Origin: Clostridia bacterium
GTDB lineage: Bacteria > Bacillota > Clostridia > Christensenellales > CAG-314
Assembly: GCA_028703495.1 (NCBI GenBank)
Contig: JAQVMT010000013.1
Coordinates: forward strand, 1-57,646
Reading direction: 5' to 3'
DNA length: 57,646 bases
Numbering within the stretch: position 1 is the first letter of the stretch; each line of letters begins with the position of its first letter. Below are positions 1-8,700 of this stretch, in pieces. The notes under the pieces are model-generated. The model saw only the letters and a program-made list of their open reading frames with translations. It ran no database searches and was not told the origin of the DNA. The translations under genes and the position numbers were made by a program.

Positions 1-9
1 GCCAACGAA

Positions 10-55
10 AGCCAAATTCGAATAAGTGAAGAACTTATAAGAGTTTGGCTTTTTT
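10..55 (+). terminator. Rho-independent terminator of a gene left of the window
   Basis: AGCCAAA (10-16) pairs with TTTGGCT (44-50), an inner ATAAGT/ACTTAT stem (22-27/33-38) closes on a GAAGA loop, and a run of T follows (50-55). It ends a plus-strand transcript that starts outside the window. The rest of 56-221 holds nothing I can recognise. Confidence 0.8.
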
Positions 56-221
56 GCTACCTTTTTCGGGTTTATGGGTTGAAGTCTCGCGAAACGAAAT
101 ACATTTTCGATAACTGGGTGGCAGGCGTGGTTTTTTTGAAAGACCAAAACAAAAATAACAATTACAAGAAAGCAATACGCTTAGTAAATTTGATTATTTC
201 CTATAATTTCGTTAATATTAA

Positions 222-250
222 TTGACAATGGTTTGACATTCAACTATAAT
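222..250 (+). promoter_or_regulatory. Sigma-A promoter of the marR-ABC exporter operon
   Basis: TTGACA (222-227), a 17-base spacer and TATAAT (245-250) match the consensus exactly. Transcription should begin near 257, giving a leader of about 38 bases before the ATG at 295. The promoter is covered by TTTGA/TCAAA half-sites (see 228-268). Confidence 0.85.
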
Positions 251-268
251 GGTTGTATATCAAACCAT
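228..268. promoter_or_regulatory. Putative MarR operator over the promoter
   Basis: ATGGTTTGA (228-236) and TCAAACCAT (260-268) are perfect inverted arms flanking the -10 box. A smaller palindrome, TTGACATTCAA, lies at 233-243, and another runs from ATGGTT to AACCAT (249-268). The same TTTGA/TCAAA half-sites recur at 776-797 just before the exporter genes. Nesting over the -10 box suggests autorepression by the MarR protein encoded at 295; this is inference from position and symmetry. Confidence 0.6.
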
Positions 269-294
269 CAAACGAAAAACAACGGAGATTTATT

Positions 295-732
295 ATGCAA
301 AAATTAATAGGCGCAGAAATACGCAATCTTCAAAATCTTATATCCCGACAATTAGACAATCATGCTGCGTCGCTGGGATTTAACGACATATCGGGGCCTA
401 ACCTATTTATATTAAAATACCTATTAGATAACGGAGATAAGGATATTTTCCAACGAGATATAGAAAAAGCTCTGTCTGTAACAAAGTCCACTTGCTCTAA
501 GGTATTATCCACCATGCAGAAGAAAGGGCTTATAGCGCGTTGTTCCGTTGAGGACGCGCGCCTGAACAAAATAATCGTTACTGAAAAGGGTTGTGAACTA
601 AAAACAAAATTTGACAACTTTATATATGGACACGATAAATCTTTAACGGAAGGGCTTACGGAAGATGAAATCACAACGTTTCTCTACTGTATAGATAAAA
701 TAAAAGAAAACGTAACAAAAACACTTTTATAA
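295..732 (+). CDS. MarR-family transcriptional regulator of the ABC exporter operon
   Basis: A 145-residue winged-helix protein of usual MarR length. Residues about 30-105 form the DNA-binding core: FILKYLLDN, then a helix-turn-helix around DIEKALSVTKSTCSKVLSTM, then a wing with CSVEDARLNKIIVTEKG. The last helix (about 112-145) would be the dimerisation helix. The start at 295 is preferred over the in-frame ATG at 253 because GGAG lies 8 bases upstream and 253 overlaps the promoter -10 region. It is followed after 115 bp by two ABC exporter genes, the usual layout for a MarR repressor controlling drug or toxic-metabolite efflux. The ligand is unknown. It is distinct from the three MarR proteins paired with proteases in this window. 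Confidence 0.88.
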   Translation: MQKLIGAEIRNLQNLISRQLDNHAASLGFNDISGPNLFILKYLLDNGDKDIFQRDIEKALSVTKSTCSKVLSTMQKKGLIARCSVEDARLNKIIVTEKGCELKTKFDNFIYGHDKSLTEGLTEDEITTFLYCIDKIKENVTKTLL

Positions 733-775
733 AAGAAGAAAACCTTTCGTCGTCTAAAAAACGGCGTAAAAATAA

Positions 776-797
776 TCAAATAGTTTGATGTCAAACT
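776..797. promoter_or_regulatory. Second putative MarR operator, between marR and the exporter
   Basis: Three half-sites follow each other: TCAAA (776-780), TTTGA (784-788) and TCAAA (791-795). AGTTTGA (782-788) and TCAAACT (791-797) are perfect arms around TG. The half-site is the same as at the operon promoter. I see no convincing promoter right beside it, so its role (roadblock, looping or a weak internal promoter) is open. Confidence 0.5.
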
Positions 798-847
798 TTG
801 TTTCTGTTAGAAACTGTTTCTTAAGCAAACTAAATTCGGAGGCGCAA

Positions 848-2593
848 ATGATAACTCTAAAAATACTAGGCAAATCTCTTCGCGACAATAAAAGAGATAC
901 ATTATTGAGCGTTTTATTTGTAGCGCTCGAAGTAATCTGCGAATGCACCCTCCCTTTTGTAATGGCGCGGTTAATCGACAGCAGCGGAGTGGACGTAAAT
1001 AGCCTTGTAATATACGGAGTAATTCTTGTAGTGCTGGCAACTGTTAGTCTTTTCTGCGGAATAAAATCAGGAAAATGTGCAGCAAGAGCAGGCGCAGGGT
1101 ACTCCGCAAACCTACGGGACGATATGTTTGTTGCGATACAAAACTATTCGTTTGCAAACATTGATAAATTCTCATCTTCTTCCCTTGTTACGCGTATGAC
1201 AACCGATATTACGAACATACAAAATTCTTTTAGTATAATAATTCGTATTGCAGTAAGAGTTCCGCTGATGATGTTATTCTCAATAATTATGGCATTCGTT
1301 ATCAGCCCTTCGTTGGCGTGGATTTTCTTGCTATGCGTACCCATTCTTGGTGGAATCATTGTCCTAATTGTAAGCAAGGCGACGCCTACTTTTAGTAAGG
1401 TATTTGCCCGTTACGATACTCTCAATAATTCCGTACACGAAAACATAAAAGGAATACGCGTAGTTAAAACTTACGTGCGTGAGGATTATGAAAATAAAAA
1501 ATTCGCCGCTTCCGCAGACGCGGTCACAAACGATTTTGTTCACGGCGAAAAGATTGTTGCTTGGCTAACGCCTTCGATGAATCTATTTATGTACGTTTGC
1601 TACATCGTAATTTCTGTTTTGGGTGCATTCATTATTACGGGAAAACTTGGTTGGGGCGTTCTTACAACCGGTGATTTGTCCTCGCTTATTACCTACGGAA
1701 TAAATATATTATCCTCACTTATGATGTTTGCAATGGTTCTAATTATGATGACGATGTCCGTAGCCTCAGCAAAACGAATTGCTGAAGTTTTAGTTGAGCA
1801 AAGTACGCTGACTTCACCCGAAAACGCAGTAAAGGAAGTTGATAACGGCTCGGTTACGTTCAATAATGTTTCGTTTCGATATTCATTATCTGCCACAAAC
1901 GACGTGCTTTCAAATATTAATTTGCAAATTAATTCGGGAGAAACGATAGGCATAATCGGTGGGACGGGTTCATCAAAAACGTCGTTAGTCAACCTTATTT
2001 CCAGACTTTACGACGTTACGTCGGGGGAAGTTCTGGTCGGCAATCGAAACGTTAAGGAATACGACCTTGACACACTTCGTCAAAAAGTATCCGTCGTCTT
2101 ACAAAAGAACGTTTTATTTTCTGGAACAATTGAGGAGAACCTGCGTTGGGGCGACGAGACCGCTACCGAGGAAGAGATGATTGACGCATGTAAAATCGCA
2201 CACGCTGACGAATATATCAAGTCATTCCCAAAAGGATATCAAACCTATCTTGAAGAAGGCGGTATAAATCTCTCCGGTGGACAAAAACAACGTCTTTGTA
2301 TTGCGCGTGCGCTTCTGCGTAAACCGAAAATTATTATTTTCGACGATTCAACCTCCGCCGTCGATACCAAAACCGACGCACTCATTCGCAAGGGGTTAAA
2401 AGACTCATTGCCTAACACAACCAAAATAATTATAACGCAACGTATTTCATCGGTTGAAGAAGCCGATAAAATTGTCGTCCTTGACAAGGGTGAAATAAAC
2501 GGAGTAGGGATACACGAAGAGCTGTTAAAGAACAACGAGATATATCGCGATATTAACTCTACGCAAACCGAAGGAGATAACCGAAATGAATAA
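848..2593 (+). CDS. Heterodimeric ABC exporter, degenerate-site subunit (TM287-like)
   Basis: A 581-residue half transporter: six predicted membrane helices in residues about 1-310, then a nucleotide-binding domain. Walker A is GGTGSSKT (371-378), with Ser where the last Gly before Lys is usual. The signature is LSGGQ (475-479). Walker B ends FDDSTS, with Asp (D500) in place of the catalytic Glu. That substitution is the hallmark of the non-catalytic site in TM287/288-type heterodimers, so this subunit pairs with the product of the next gene, which overlaps it by 8 bp. The start at 848 has GGAGG at 838-842; the upstream in-frame ATG at 785 lies inside the operator. Probable role: proton-independent efflux of hydrophobic compounds, induced when the MarR protein releases DNA. 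The substrate cannot be read from sequence. Confidence 0.9.
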   Translation: MITLKILGKSLRDNKRDTLLSVLFVALEVICECTLPFVMARLIDSSGVDVNSLVIYGVILVVLATVSLFCGIKSGKCAARAGAGYSANLRDDMFVAIQNYSFANIDKFSSSSLVTRMTTDITNIQNSFSIIIRIAVRVPLMMLFSIIMAFVISPSLAWIFLLCVPILGGIIVLIVSKATPTFSKVFARYDTLNNSVHENIKGIRVVKTYVREDYENKKFAASADAVTNDFVHGEKIVAWLTPSMNLFMYVCYIVISVLGAFIITGKLGWGVLTTGDLSSLITYGINILSSLMMFAMVLIMMTMSVASAKRIAEVLVEQSTLTSPENAVKEVDNGSVTFNNVSFRYSLSATNDVLSNINLQINSGETIGIIGGTGSSKTSLVNLISRLYDVTSGEVLVGNRNVKEYDLDTLRQKVSVVLQKNVLFSGTIEENLRWGDETATEEEMIDACKIAHADEYIKSFPKGYQTYLEEGGINLSGGQKQRLCIARALLRKPKIIIFDDSTSAVDTKTDALIRKGLKDSLPNTTKIIITQRISSVEEADKIVVLDKGEINGVGIHEELLKNNEIYRDINSTQTEGDNRNE

Positions 2594-4484
2594 TAATGTA
2601 AATAAAGTTTCTAGTATGAAACGACTGATAAAATACATTTTTTCACATAATAAAGTTGCGATGACAGCAGTTATTACTAGTATATTTGTTTCTGCGGTCG
2701 CCTCATCAGCTTCGGGCATATTTCTATTTCTTCTTATAAACAACGTAATAACGCCGGCGCTTTCAAGCGGGTTTTCAAGCGTTGTCGGCACGTTTGTCTC
2801 CATTATTGTATCAATGGCTGTCGTCTACGGGTTGGGAGTATTGTCCTCGTTCATATACTCGTTCGTCATTGCCAAGCTCGGGCAGTCCACGTTAAACTCC
2901 CTTCGCAAAGATATGTTTGCAAAAATGGAGATGCTGCCCGTATCGTACTTCGACAGCAATAAGCACGGGGATATTATGTCGTATTATACGAATGATATCG
3001 ACGCTATCCGTCAGTTTATTTCACAAAGTATGATACAGATCATCAATACTGTCTTTACGCTTGTGATTCTAACGGTTGCAATGCTGATAATATCAATTTG
3101 GTTAACAATTGTCGTCTATGTCTCCGCCGTGGTAATGGTGTTCATTATAAAAAGAATAGGCGGCAAAGCAACGGTCAATTTTGTTAAGCAGCAAGATTCC
3201 ACTGCAAAATTGGAAGGATTTATCGAAGAAATAATCGGCGGCGAAAAGGTCGTCAAAGTATTTACACACGAAGCCGCTTCGACGGCAGATTTTCGGAAAC
3301 TTAACCACGTTGTTAAAGACGATTCGGTAAAAGCAAACGAATTCGGCAATATCGTAATGCCTATTCTATCCAGTATAGGTAATTATATGTACGTTTTAAT
3401 AGCCGTTGTCGGCGGAATTTTTTGCTTAATATCGGGCTTCAAAAACCTGTCCCTGACTGGCTTTTCTGCAATGAACGCAGCTGTTATTGTATCGTTTTTG
3501 TCTATGTCCAGAAGCTTTGGACAATCAATCGCGCAAGTTTCTCAACAAACCTCAATGTGCGCTATGGCATTTGCCGGAGCAGATAGGGTTTTTGCTTTAA
3601 TCGACGAAGAACCTGAATACGATGATGGTGCAATAACGCTTGTGAACGTAAGGAAAACTTCCGACGGCACACTCTCCGAATGTACGGAGAGAACCGAAAC
3701 CTGGGGGTGGAAAGGAGTTAATAGTAACGGAGAAACAATTCTCACAGAACTTAACGGAAACATCGTTTTAAACCACGTCGATTTTGGATACGTTGCAGAT
3801 GAAATCGTTTTGCACGACATTTGCATTAATGCAAAAGCAGGAGAAAAAATGGCGTTTGTTGGCGCAACCGGCGCAGGCAAAACTACTATTACGAACTTAA
3901 TTAACCGCTTTTACGACGTGGCGGACGGCAGTATTTTTTATGATGGAATAAATATCAAAGACATAAAGAAAGCCGACCTAAGACGTTCTCTCACGGTTGT
4001 GTTGCAGGACACGAACCTGTTTACTGGTACGGTTAAAGAAAATATCAGCTACGGAAAGCTAGATGCAAACGATGAGGAGATATACTCCGCGGCAAAGACG
4101 GCGAACGCTTATGATTTTATTGAAAAACTACCAAACGGTTTTGGCACTATGCTTTCTAGCGACGGGGCTAATCTCTCACAAGGTCAAAGACAGCTTTTAT
4201 CCATAGCTAGAGCTTCAATAGCCGATACTCCGCTTCTTATATTGGACGAAGCTACTTCTTCCATAGATACCCGTACGGAAAAGCTTGTTCAGAAAGGAAC
4301 AGACAAGTTGATGGACGGCAGAACGGTATTTGTTATAGCACACAGATTATCAACAGTTCGGTCAAGTGATATGATTTTGGTTTTAGATCACGGAAGAATA
4401 ATCGAAGAAGGCAATCATAAAGAACTTATCTCTAAACAAGGAACTTATTATCAACTGTATACGGGAGCTTTTGAATTAGAATAA
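2586..4484 (+). CDS. Heterodimeric ABC exporter, catalytic subunit (TM288-like)
   Basis: A 632-residue half transporter with six predicted helices in residues about 12-340 and a nucleotide-binding domain. Walker A is GATGAGKT (426-433) and Walker B is LILDEATSS with the catalytic Glu (E555). The signature is LSQGQ (530-534) rather than LSGGQ, the deviation seen in TM288, which sits opposite the degenerate Walker B of the partner. An insert of about 40 residues (about 355-395, rich in Thr and Glu, containing ETWGWKGVNSNG) precedes the nucleotide-binding domain. The gene starts inside the end of the preceding gene (8-bp overlap) with AAGGAG upstream, so translation is probably coupled and the subunits made in equal amounts. 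Confidence 0.9.
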   Translation: MNNNVNKVSSMKRLIKYIFSHNKVAMTAVITSIFVSAVASSASGIFLFLLINNVITPALSSGFSSVVGTFVSIIVSMAVVYGLGVLSSFIYSFVIAKLGQSTLNSLRKDMFAKMEMLPVSYFDSNKHGDIMSYYTNDIDAIRQFISQSMIQIINTVFTLVILTVAMLIISIWLTIVVYVSAVVMVFIIKRIGGKATVNFVKQQDSTAKLEGFIEEIIGGEKVVKVFTHEAASTADFRKLNHVVKDDSVKANEFGNIVMPILSSIGNYMYVLIAVVGGIFCLISGFKNLSLTGFSAMNAAVIVSFLSMSRSFGQSIAQVSQQTSMCAMAFAGADRVFALIDEEPEYDDGAITLVNVRKTSDGTLSECTERTETWGWKGVNSNGETILTELNGNIVLNHVDFGYVADEIVLHDICINAKAGEKMAFVGATGAGKTTITNLINRFYDVADGSIFYDGINIKDIKKADLRRSLTVVLQDTNLFTGTVKENISYGKLDANDEEIYSAAKTANAYDFIEKLPNGFGTMLSSDGANLSQGQRQLLSIARASIADTPLLILDEATSSIDTRTEKLVQKGTDKLMDGRTVFVIAHRLSTVRSSDMILVLDHGRIIEEGNHKELISKQGTYYQLYTGAFELE

Positions 4485-5054
4485 AGTTTTCTTATTGATG
4501 ATAATGTTACATTTCGATTAAGATAATTTAACATATATGGTGGTAAAGCACGCTAGTCACCTCTCCGCCATTAGGAAATCTGCTCACCATGGATTATACT
4601 TTCTTTTCATCGAAGTTGCCGTAATGCATATAAAGCACAAATGTAGAGCTTTGATATAACTTTTTTCCTGCTTATGCGTCATAGATACAATGACATAATA
4701 ATAGCCGCTTAGAAATCTGTAAACTTCTAAACGGCTATTGGTTTGTTTTGGATAAGTTTTTATTTAGTGTGATTGCCTATATGCTGTATGTTTTTATGCT
4801 TTAGCTAGACGATTAAATCTGCTGTATATTATGCCTGAATCGATGAAGGATGCCGAACGCATATCCACTTTTCTCTCTTCTTGTAAAAAGCACATACGCA
4901 ACTTAATAGGTAAAACTTCTCCTCGCGCCCCATTATCCGAAAAACCAAGTAATAACTTGATGATATCAGATAGAGTGAACACGCTCTATAGATAATTTCC
5001 TATATTCGAATAAATATGTATTATGTTATTTTGCAAATTAACGCTTTAAAACGC
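4485..5054. other. Intergenic stretch without a recognisable gene
   Basis: Apart from the hairpin at 4700-4739, I see no gene here. A 62-codon minus-strand frame (4794-4982) begins with GTG, lacks a good ribosome binding site and resembles nothing I know. Confidence 0.5.
4700..4745 (+). terminator. Probable terminator downstream of the exporter operon
   Basis: AATAGCCG (4700-4707) pairs with CGGCTATT (4732-4739). Inner TTAGAA (4709-4714) pairs with TTCTAA (4725-4730) after one C-A mismatch. A T/G-rich tail follows. It lies 215 bp past the exporter stop codon, so it would end a long 3' untranslated region. Confidence 0.6.
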
Positions 5055-5083
5055 TTGACAGGGTTCGATTTAGATAGTATGAT
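5055..5083 (+). promoter_or_regulatory. Promoter of the first MarR-subtilase unit
   Basis: TTGACA (5055-5060), a 17-base spacer and TATGAT (5078-5083). Transcription would start near 5090, about 55 bases before the ATG at 5145, inside the palindromes at 5076-5106. Confidence 0.8.
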
Positions 5084-5106
5084 TATTTTATATGAAAATT
5101 CATACT
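5076..5106. promoter_or_regulatory. Putative operator at the first MarR-subtilase promoter
   Basis: AGTATGA (5076-5082) and TCATACT (5100-5106) are perfect inverted arms spanning the -10 box and start site. Nested inside is TATGAAAATTCATA (5091-5104). GTAT/ATAC half-sites also occur near the starts of the two other MarR-protease units (12487-12502, 32838-32852), which suggests related operators. Confidence 0.5.
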
Positions 5107-5144
5107 AACAACTTGTTGTAAAGTAGTAGATACGGAGATGATTA

Positions 5145-5630
5145 ATGAACAATGATTTTTTTGAGGAATTCGGAAACAGTGCGGATAAGCTTATATTATT
5201 ACTTCGCGTGAATTTACTTGCACCTATACAGGACGCGACAAAAGACGTCAACAATTGTCTTTCACGCTTGAGCATGGTGGAATCGGGTGTTGTTGGCACA
5301 ATTGCGATATATGACAACTGCACGATTAAGCAGCTAAGGCGGAGAACATCCGTTACATATCAATATCTATGTAGGATAATAGATGGAATGGAGAGCAAGG
5401 GAATGGTGAAGAAAATACCGAACCCGAATGACAGCAAGAGTTTTACTGTAAGCTTTACCGACGAGATGAGGCAAAATGTTGACAAATTCAATTCGGATGC
5501 CAGTGTGGTTGCGGGTATGTATCTGGGCAACAAGTTTTCCGATGAGGAATTGGAGGATATGAAGGCATGCATGGATAAGCTTAACGGCTATTTTGCGGAA
5601 TTGGGCGAGCGCAAATCCAAGCGCGATTAG
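5145..5630 (+). CDS. MarR-type winged-helix regulator paired with a surface subtilase
   Basis: A 161-residue protein. Residues about 35-115 form a MarR-like winged helix: a helix-turn-helix around TIKQLRRRTSVTYQYLCRIIDGMESKGMV and a wing with KKIPNPNDSKSFTVSFTDE. The N-terminus carries the pattern LRVNLLAPIQD, also seen as NLIFPIQV in the 12622 protein and NLLFGPIQQ in the 32192 protein; all three precede giant subtilase genes. The wing lacks the usual DxR motif. Good ribosome binding site (GGAG, 8 bases before the ATG) and a strong palindrome-covered promoter. The next gene starts 128 bp downstream on the same strand. Probable role: a local switch for the protease. Signal unknown. Confidence 0.78.
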   Translation: MNNDFFEEFGNSADKLILLLRVNLLAPIQDATKDVNNCLSRLSMVESGVVGTIAIYDNCTIKQLRRRTSVTYQYLCRIIDGMESKGMVKKIPNPNDSKSFTVSFTDEMRQNVDKFNSDASVVAGMYLGNKFSDEELEDMKACMDKLNGYFAELGERKSKRD

Positions 5631-5758
5631 GGGTAATTACACAGTGTCGGGCGGTTGTATTGGTTAAGCTTATGCTTTGCGGGTTATACTCGAAGTATTG
5701 CTCTCTGTGCGGTTCGTTATGACACTGATTGATTAGTATAATATCAGGAGGTAGAATT

Positions 5759-8700
5759 ATGAAAAAAAGATTGGCATTTGTTGCGATTTTATTATTGGTT
5801 TTGGTTATTACCATTGCTTGCGGTTCGCAAGACAATAACAAAATCGCCGCTCCCGTTGAGAATGTCACGGCATTCGAGAGGATAAACGAGATCATCGATT
5901 TGTCCTCATTCAATACCAACGAGGGTTTGACCGAGGATGAGTTGTTTGGAATTTACAACGCAGAAATAAGCGTAATTGTAACTGTTTCTGACAAATCATT
6001 GGTCGATTTGTATCTACAAAACGGAAAAAGCGGAAGCGTAGCCGAGTTTATGCTCTCGAAAGAGGCACTTAAGCTTAAAGAGGAATGGTTGGCGGCGCAG
6101 GACTCCGTAATGCGTGAGATGACCGATTTACAGATCGAATTTGAACATACAGGTTCGTTTACGACTCTGTTTAACGGTTTTACCGCGAATGTGCGTTATT
6201 GCGACATAGCTGCAATTGAAAATGCGGCAGGCGTCGAGCGCGTGGTTATTTGTCCCGAGTACGAGATAAATTCGACATCGTCAGAAGAGGACTTCGTCGG
6301 TGCTTTCAGCGATACGACTGGAATACTGACAAACGAATCCGAGTACAAAGGCGACGGTATGCTTGTTGCGGTTATCGACAACGCTTTGGATTACAATCAT
6401 ACCGCGTTCGCTAATTTCGAAGGAGTCGCTTCGGTGAAGCTCGAATACATAGAGTCGCTCAAAAATGCTTTTTACGGCAATGTGGTAAAGGGCGCGAATT
6501 ATTTTGGGGCTTCGGACTTTTATATAAGCGAGAAAATACCTTTTGCATTTGACTATGCGCAAAAGGATGCCGACGTAATGCCGACAGCCAACTCCGTAAC
6601 CCGATTCGGAGCATACCACGGAACACACGTTGCAGGTATTTTGACAGGAAAAGACGATGTTATTTGCGGAGTGGTTCCCAATGCACAGCTTGCATTTATG
6701 AAGGTCGGAAGCGACTACGGTACTTCCATTACTGCCGAAAGCGTGTTTTCGGCTCTCGATGATTGCATTCTTTTGGGTGTAGATGCGATTAACATGAGCT
6801 TTGGCTCGGGTGCGGGCTTCACATACGAAAGGGGAACGGATTCCGACTACATTAACGGACTGTATACAAAGGTTCAAAAGCTCGGAATCGGAATGTGTCT
6901 TTCTGCGGGAAACTCCGCCGATACTTCGAGTTTGAACACAGATCTAGGAGTAAAGACATATAATCCCGACAGCGGTGTTGTAAGCTCCCCGTCAACCTAT
7001 ACAGGTACTCTTTCCGTCGCAAGCTTCGATACTTTTCCGTATTATTTCTTAGCGGTCGGCGAGAAGAATGTTTTGTTCAACAATGCGTACAACGCCAATC
7101 AACAAGCTTACGGATTTGCCGAAGGACTTTTCGATGAGGAAGGCAAGTTTTCTGCAGAGATTGTGTTTGCGGGATTAGGCAGAGAGACTGACTACGTATC
7201 CGATGTGGACGGAAAGGTTGTATTAGTTATGCGCGGAGAAATATCCTTTGCTCAAAAGCAGAGTATCGCAGCCCAAAAGGGCGCGGTAGCCTGTATTATC
7301 TGCAATAACGAGGATGTTATGATTAACGCGCAAATACCCGAGCTTACAATACCTACCTGTACGATTAAGCTCGGAGACGGTGAGTATATCCGCAGCCAAA
7401 TAGAGAAGGGAGTTGCATCGATAGCTCTTGACAAGGATAATAAAACGTACTTCTTGTCGTCGTTCTCCTCTTGGGGACCTACGGGAGATTTGAAGATTAA
7501 GCCCGAGATTACGTCAGCGGGAGGTTACATTCTATCTTCGGTTCCATCTGTTCTGGGCGCGTCCTACGCGTATTTGAGCGGCACAAGTATGGCATCACCC
7601 AACACTGCGGGCGTTTATACCGCCGTAACGCAGTATTTAAAGGGCATCTATCCCGAATACTCGAAGGTACAAATACAAAGCCTTGCTTGGCATTTGCTAA
7701 TGAGTACGGCAACTCCTATTAAGGCAGTAAATGACTGCTATGCTTCTCCCAGAAGACAAGGCTCTGGTGTCGTAAGCTTGGAGAAGTGCTTAGATTCTAA
7801 GGCTTATTTATCCGTTTCGGGTTCTATAAAGCCCAAACTCGAATTGGGTGACGACAAAAACAAGGATGGTGTATACACCTTACGTTTCGCAGTGGTAAAC
7901 TTCGGTACGGAAAGCTTAAGTTGGGCACTCGAGGTAATAACTCAAACAGCCGAAGTCGATGTCGACGGTGTCAATGTTACAGGCGAACCTTATGCCTTAA
8001 CCGATGCGACGGTTGCCGTAAGAGTAACCAACGGAATATACAACGACGGTGTGCTGACCGTAGAGGGTGGCAGTCAAGCGGATTTGGTCGTAACCATAAG
8101 GCTGACAGATGAAGAAAAGCTTTATCTTGATGAAAACTTCGAAAACGGAATGTATGTTGAAGGCTTTGCAATGCTACATGCGGTAGACGGGGTGGATTTA
8201 TCTATTCCGTGGCTGTCATTCTATGGCGATTGGTGTGCTGCTCCTATATTTGATGCGTCAATCTATGACGGGGAAGTTGCCGATACCTTGGGTACGACGT
8301 TATATGGCTATATCCCGCAATCCGAGTACTACTATCCTATGGGCTCTTATTCGTACTACGTTTTGCCCGAAGGATTCGAGCAGCCTGCAGCAACAACGGA
8401 TAAGATTGCAATCAGCCGCAATCCCAACATGCAGAGCTATGTTGCGTTGTATTCTGTGGGAATGGCACTTTTGCGTAACGCCAAGGAGCTGACATACACC
8501 GTAACCGATTCGCTTACCGGGTATGTTTACTGGGAAGGCATTGCAAACAACGTAAAGAAGGCGTATGATAACGAAGGCAGTTTGATCTACACGATGCATA
8601 CTCTGTTTCAATTTTTGTGGATTTCCAACTACACTTGGGCTAACAACCAGGAATTTACGATTACCGTTGCGGCAAGCATAGATTATCCCGATAGCAAGCC

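Noticed and set aside
253-294. Earlier start of the exporter-linked MarR gene at 253
   Set aside because: It falls within the -10/operator region at the expected transcription start; the ATG at 295 has a proper GGAG.
4794-4982. 62-codon minus-strand frame
   Set aside because: GTG start without a good ribosome binding site and no recognisable similarity.
6281-6877. 198-codon antisense frame inside the 5759 subtilase
   Set aside because: Lies wholly opposite the conserved catalytic core; a shadow of the real gene. The same holds for 37514-38110 and 51023-51637.
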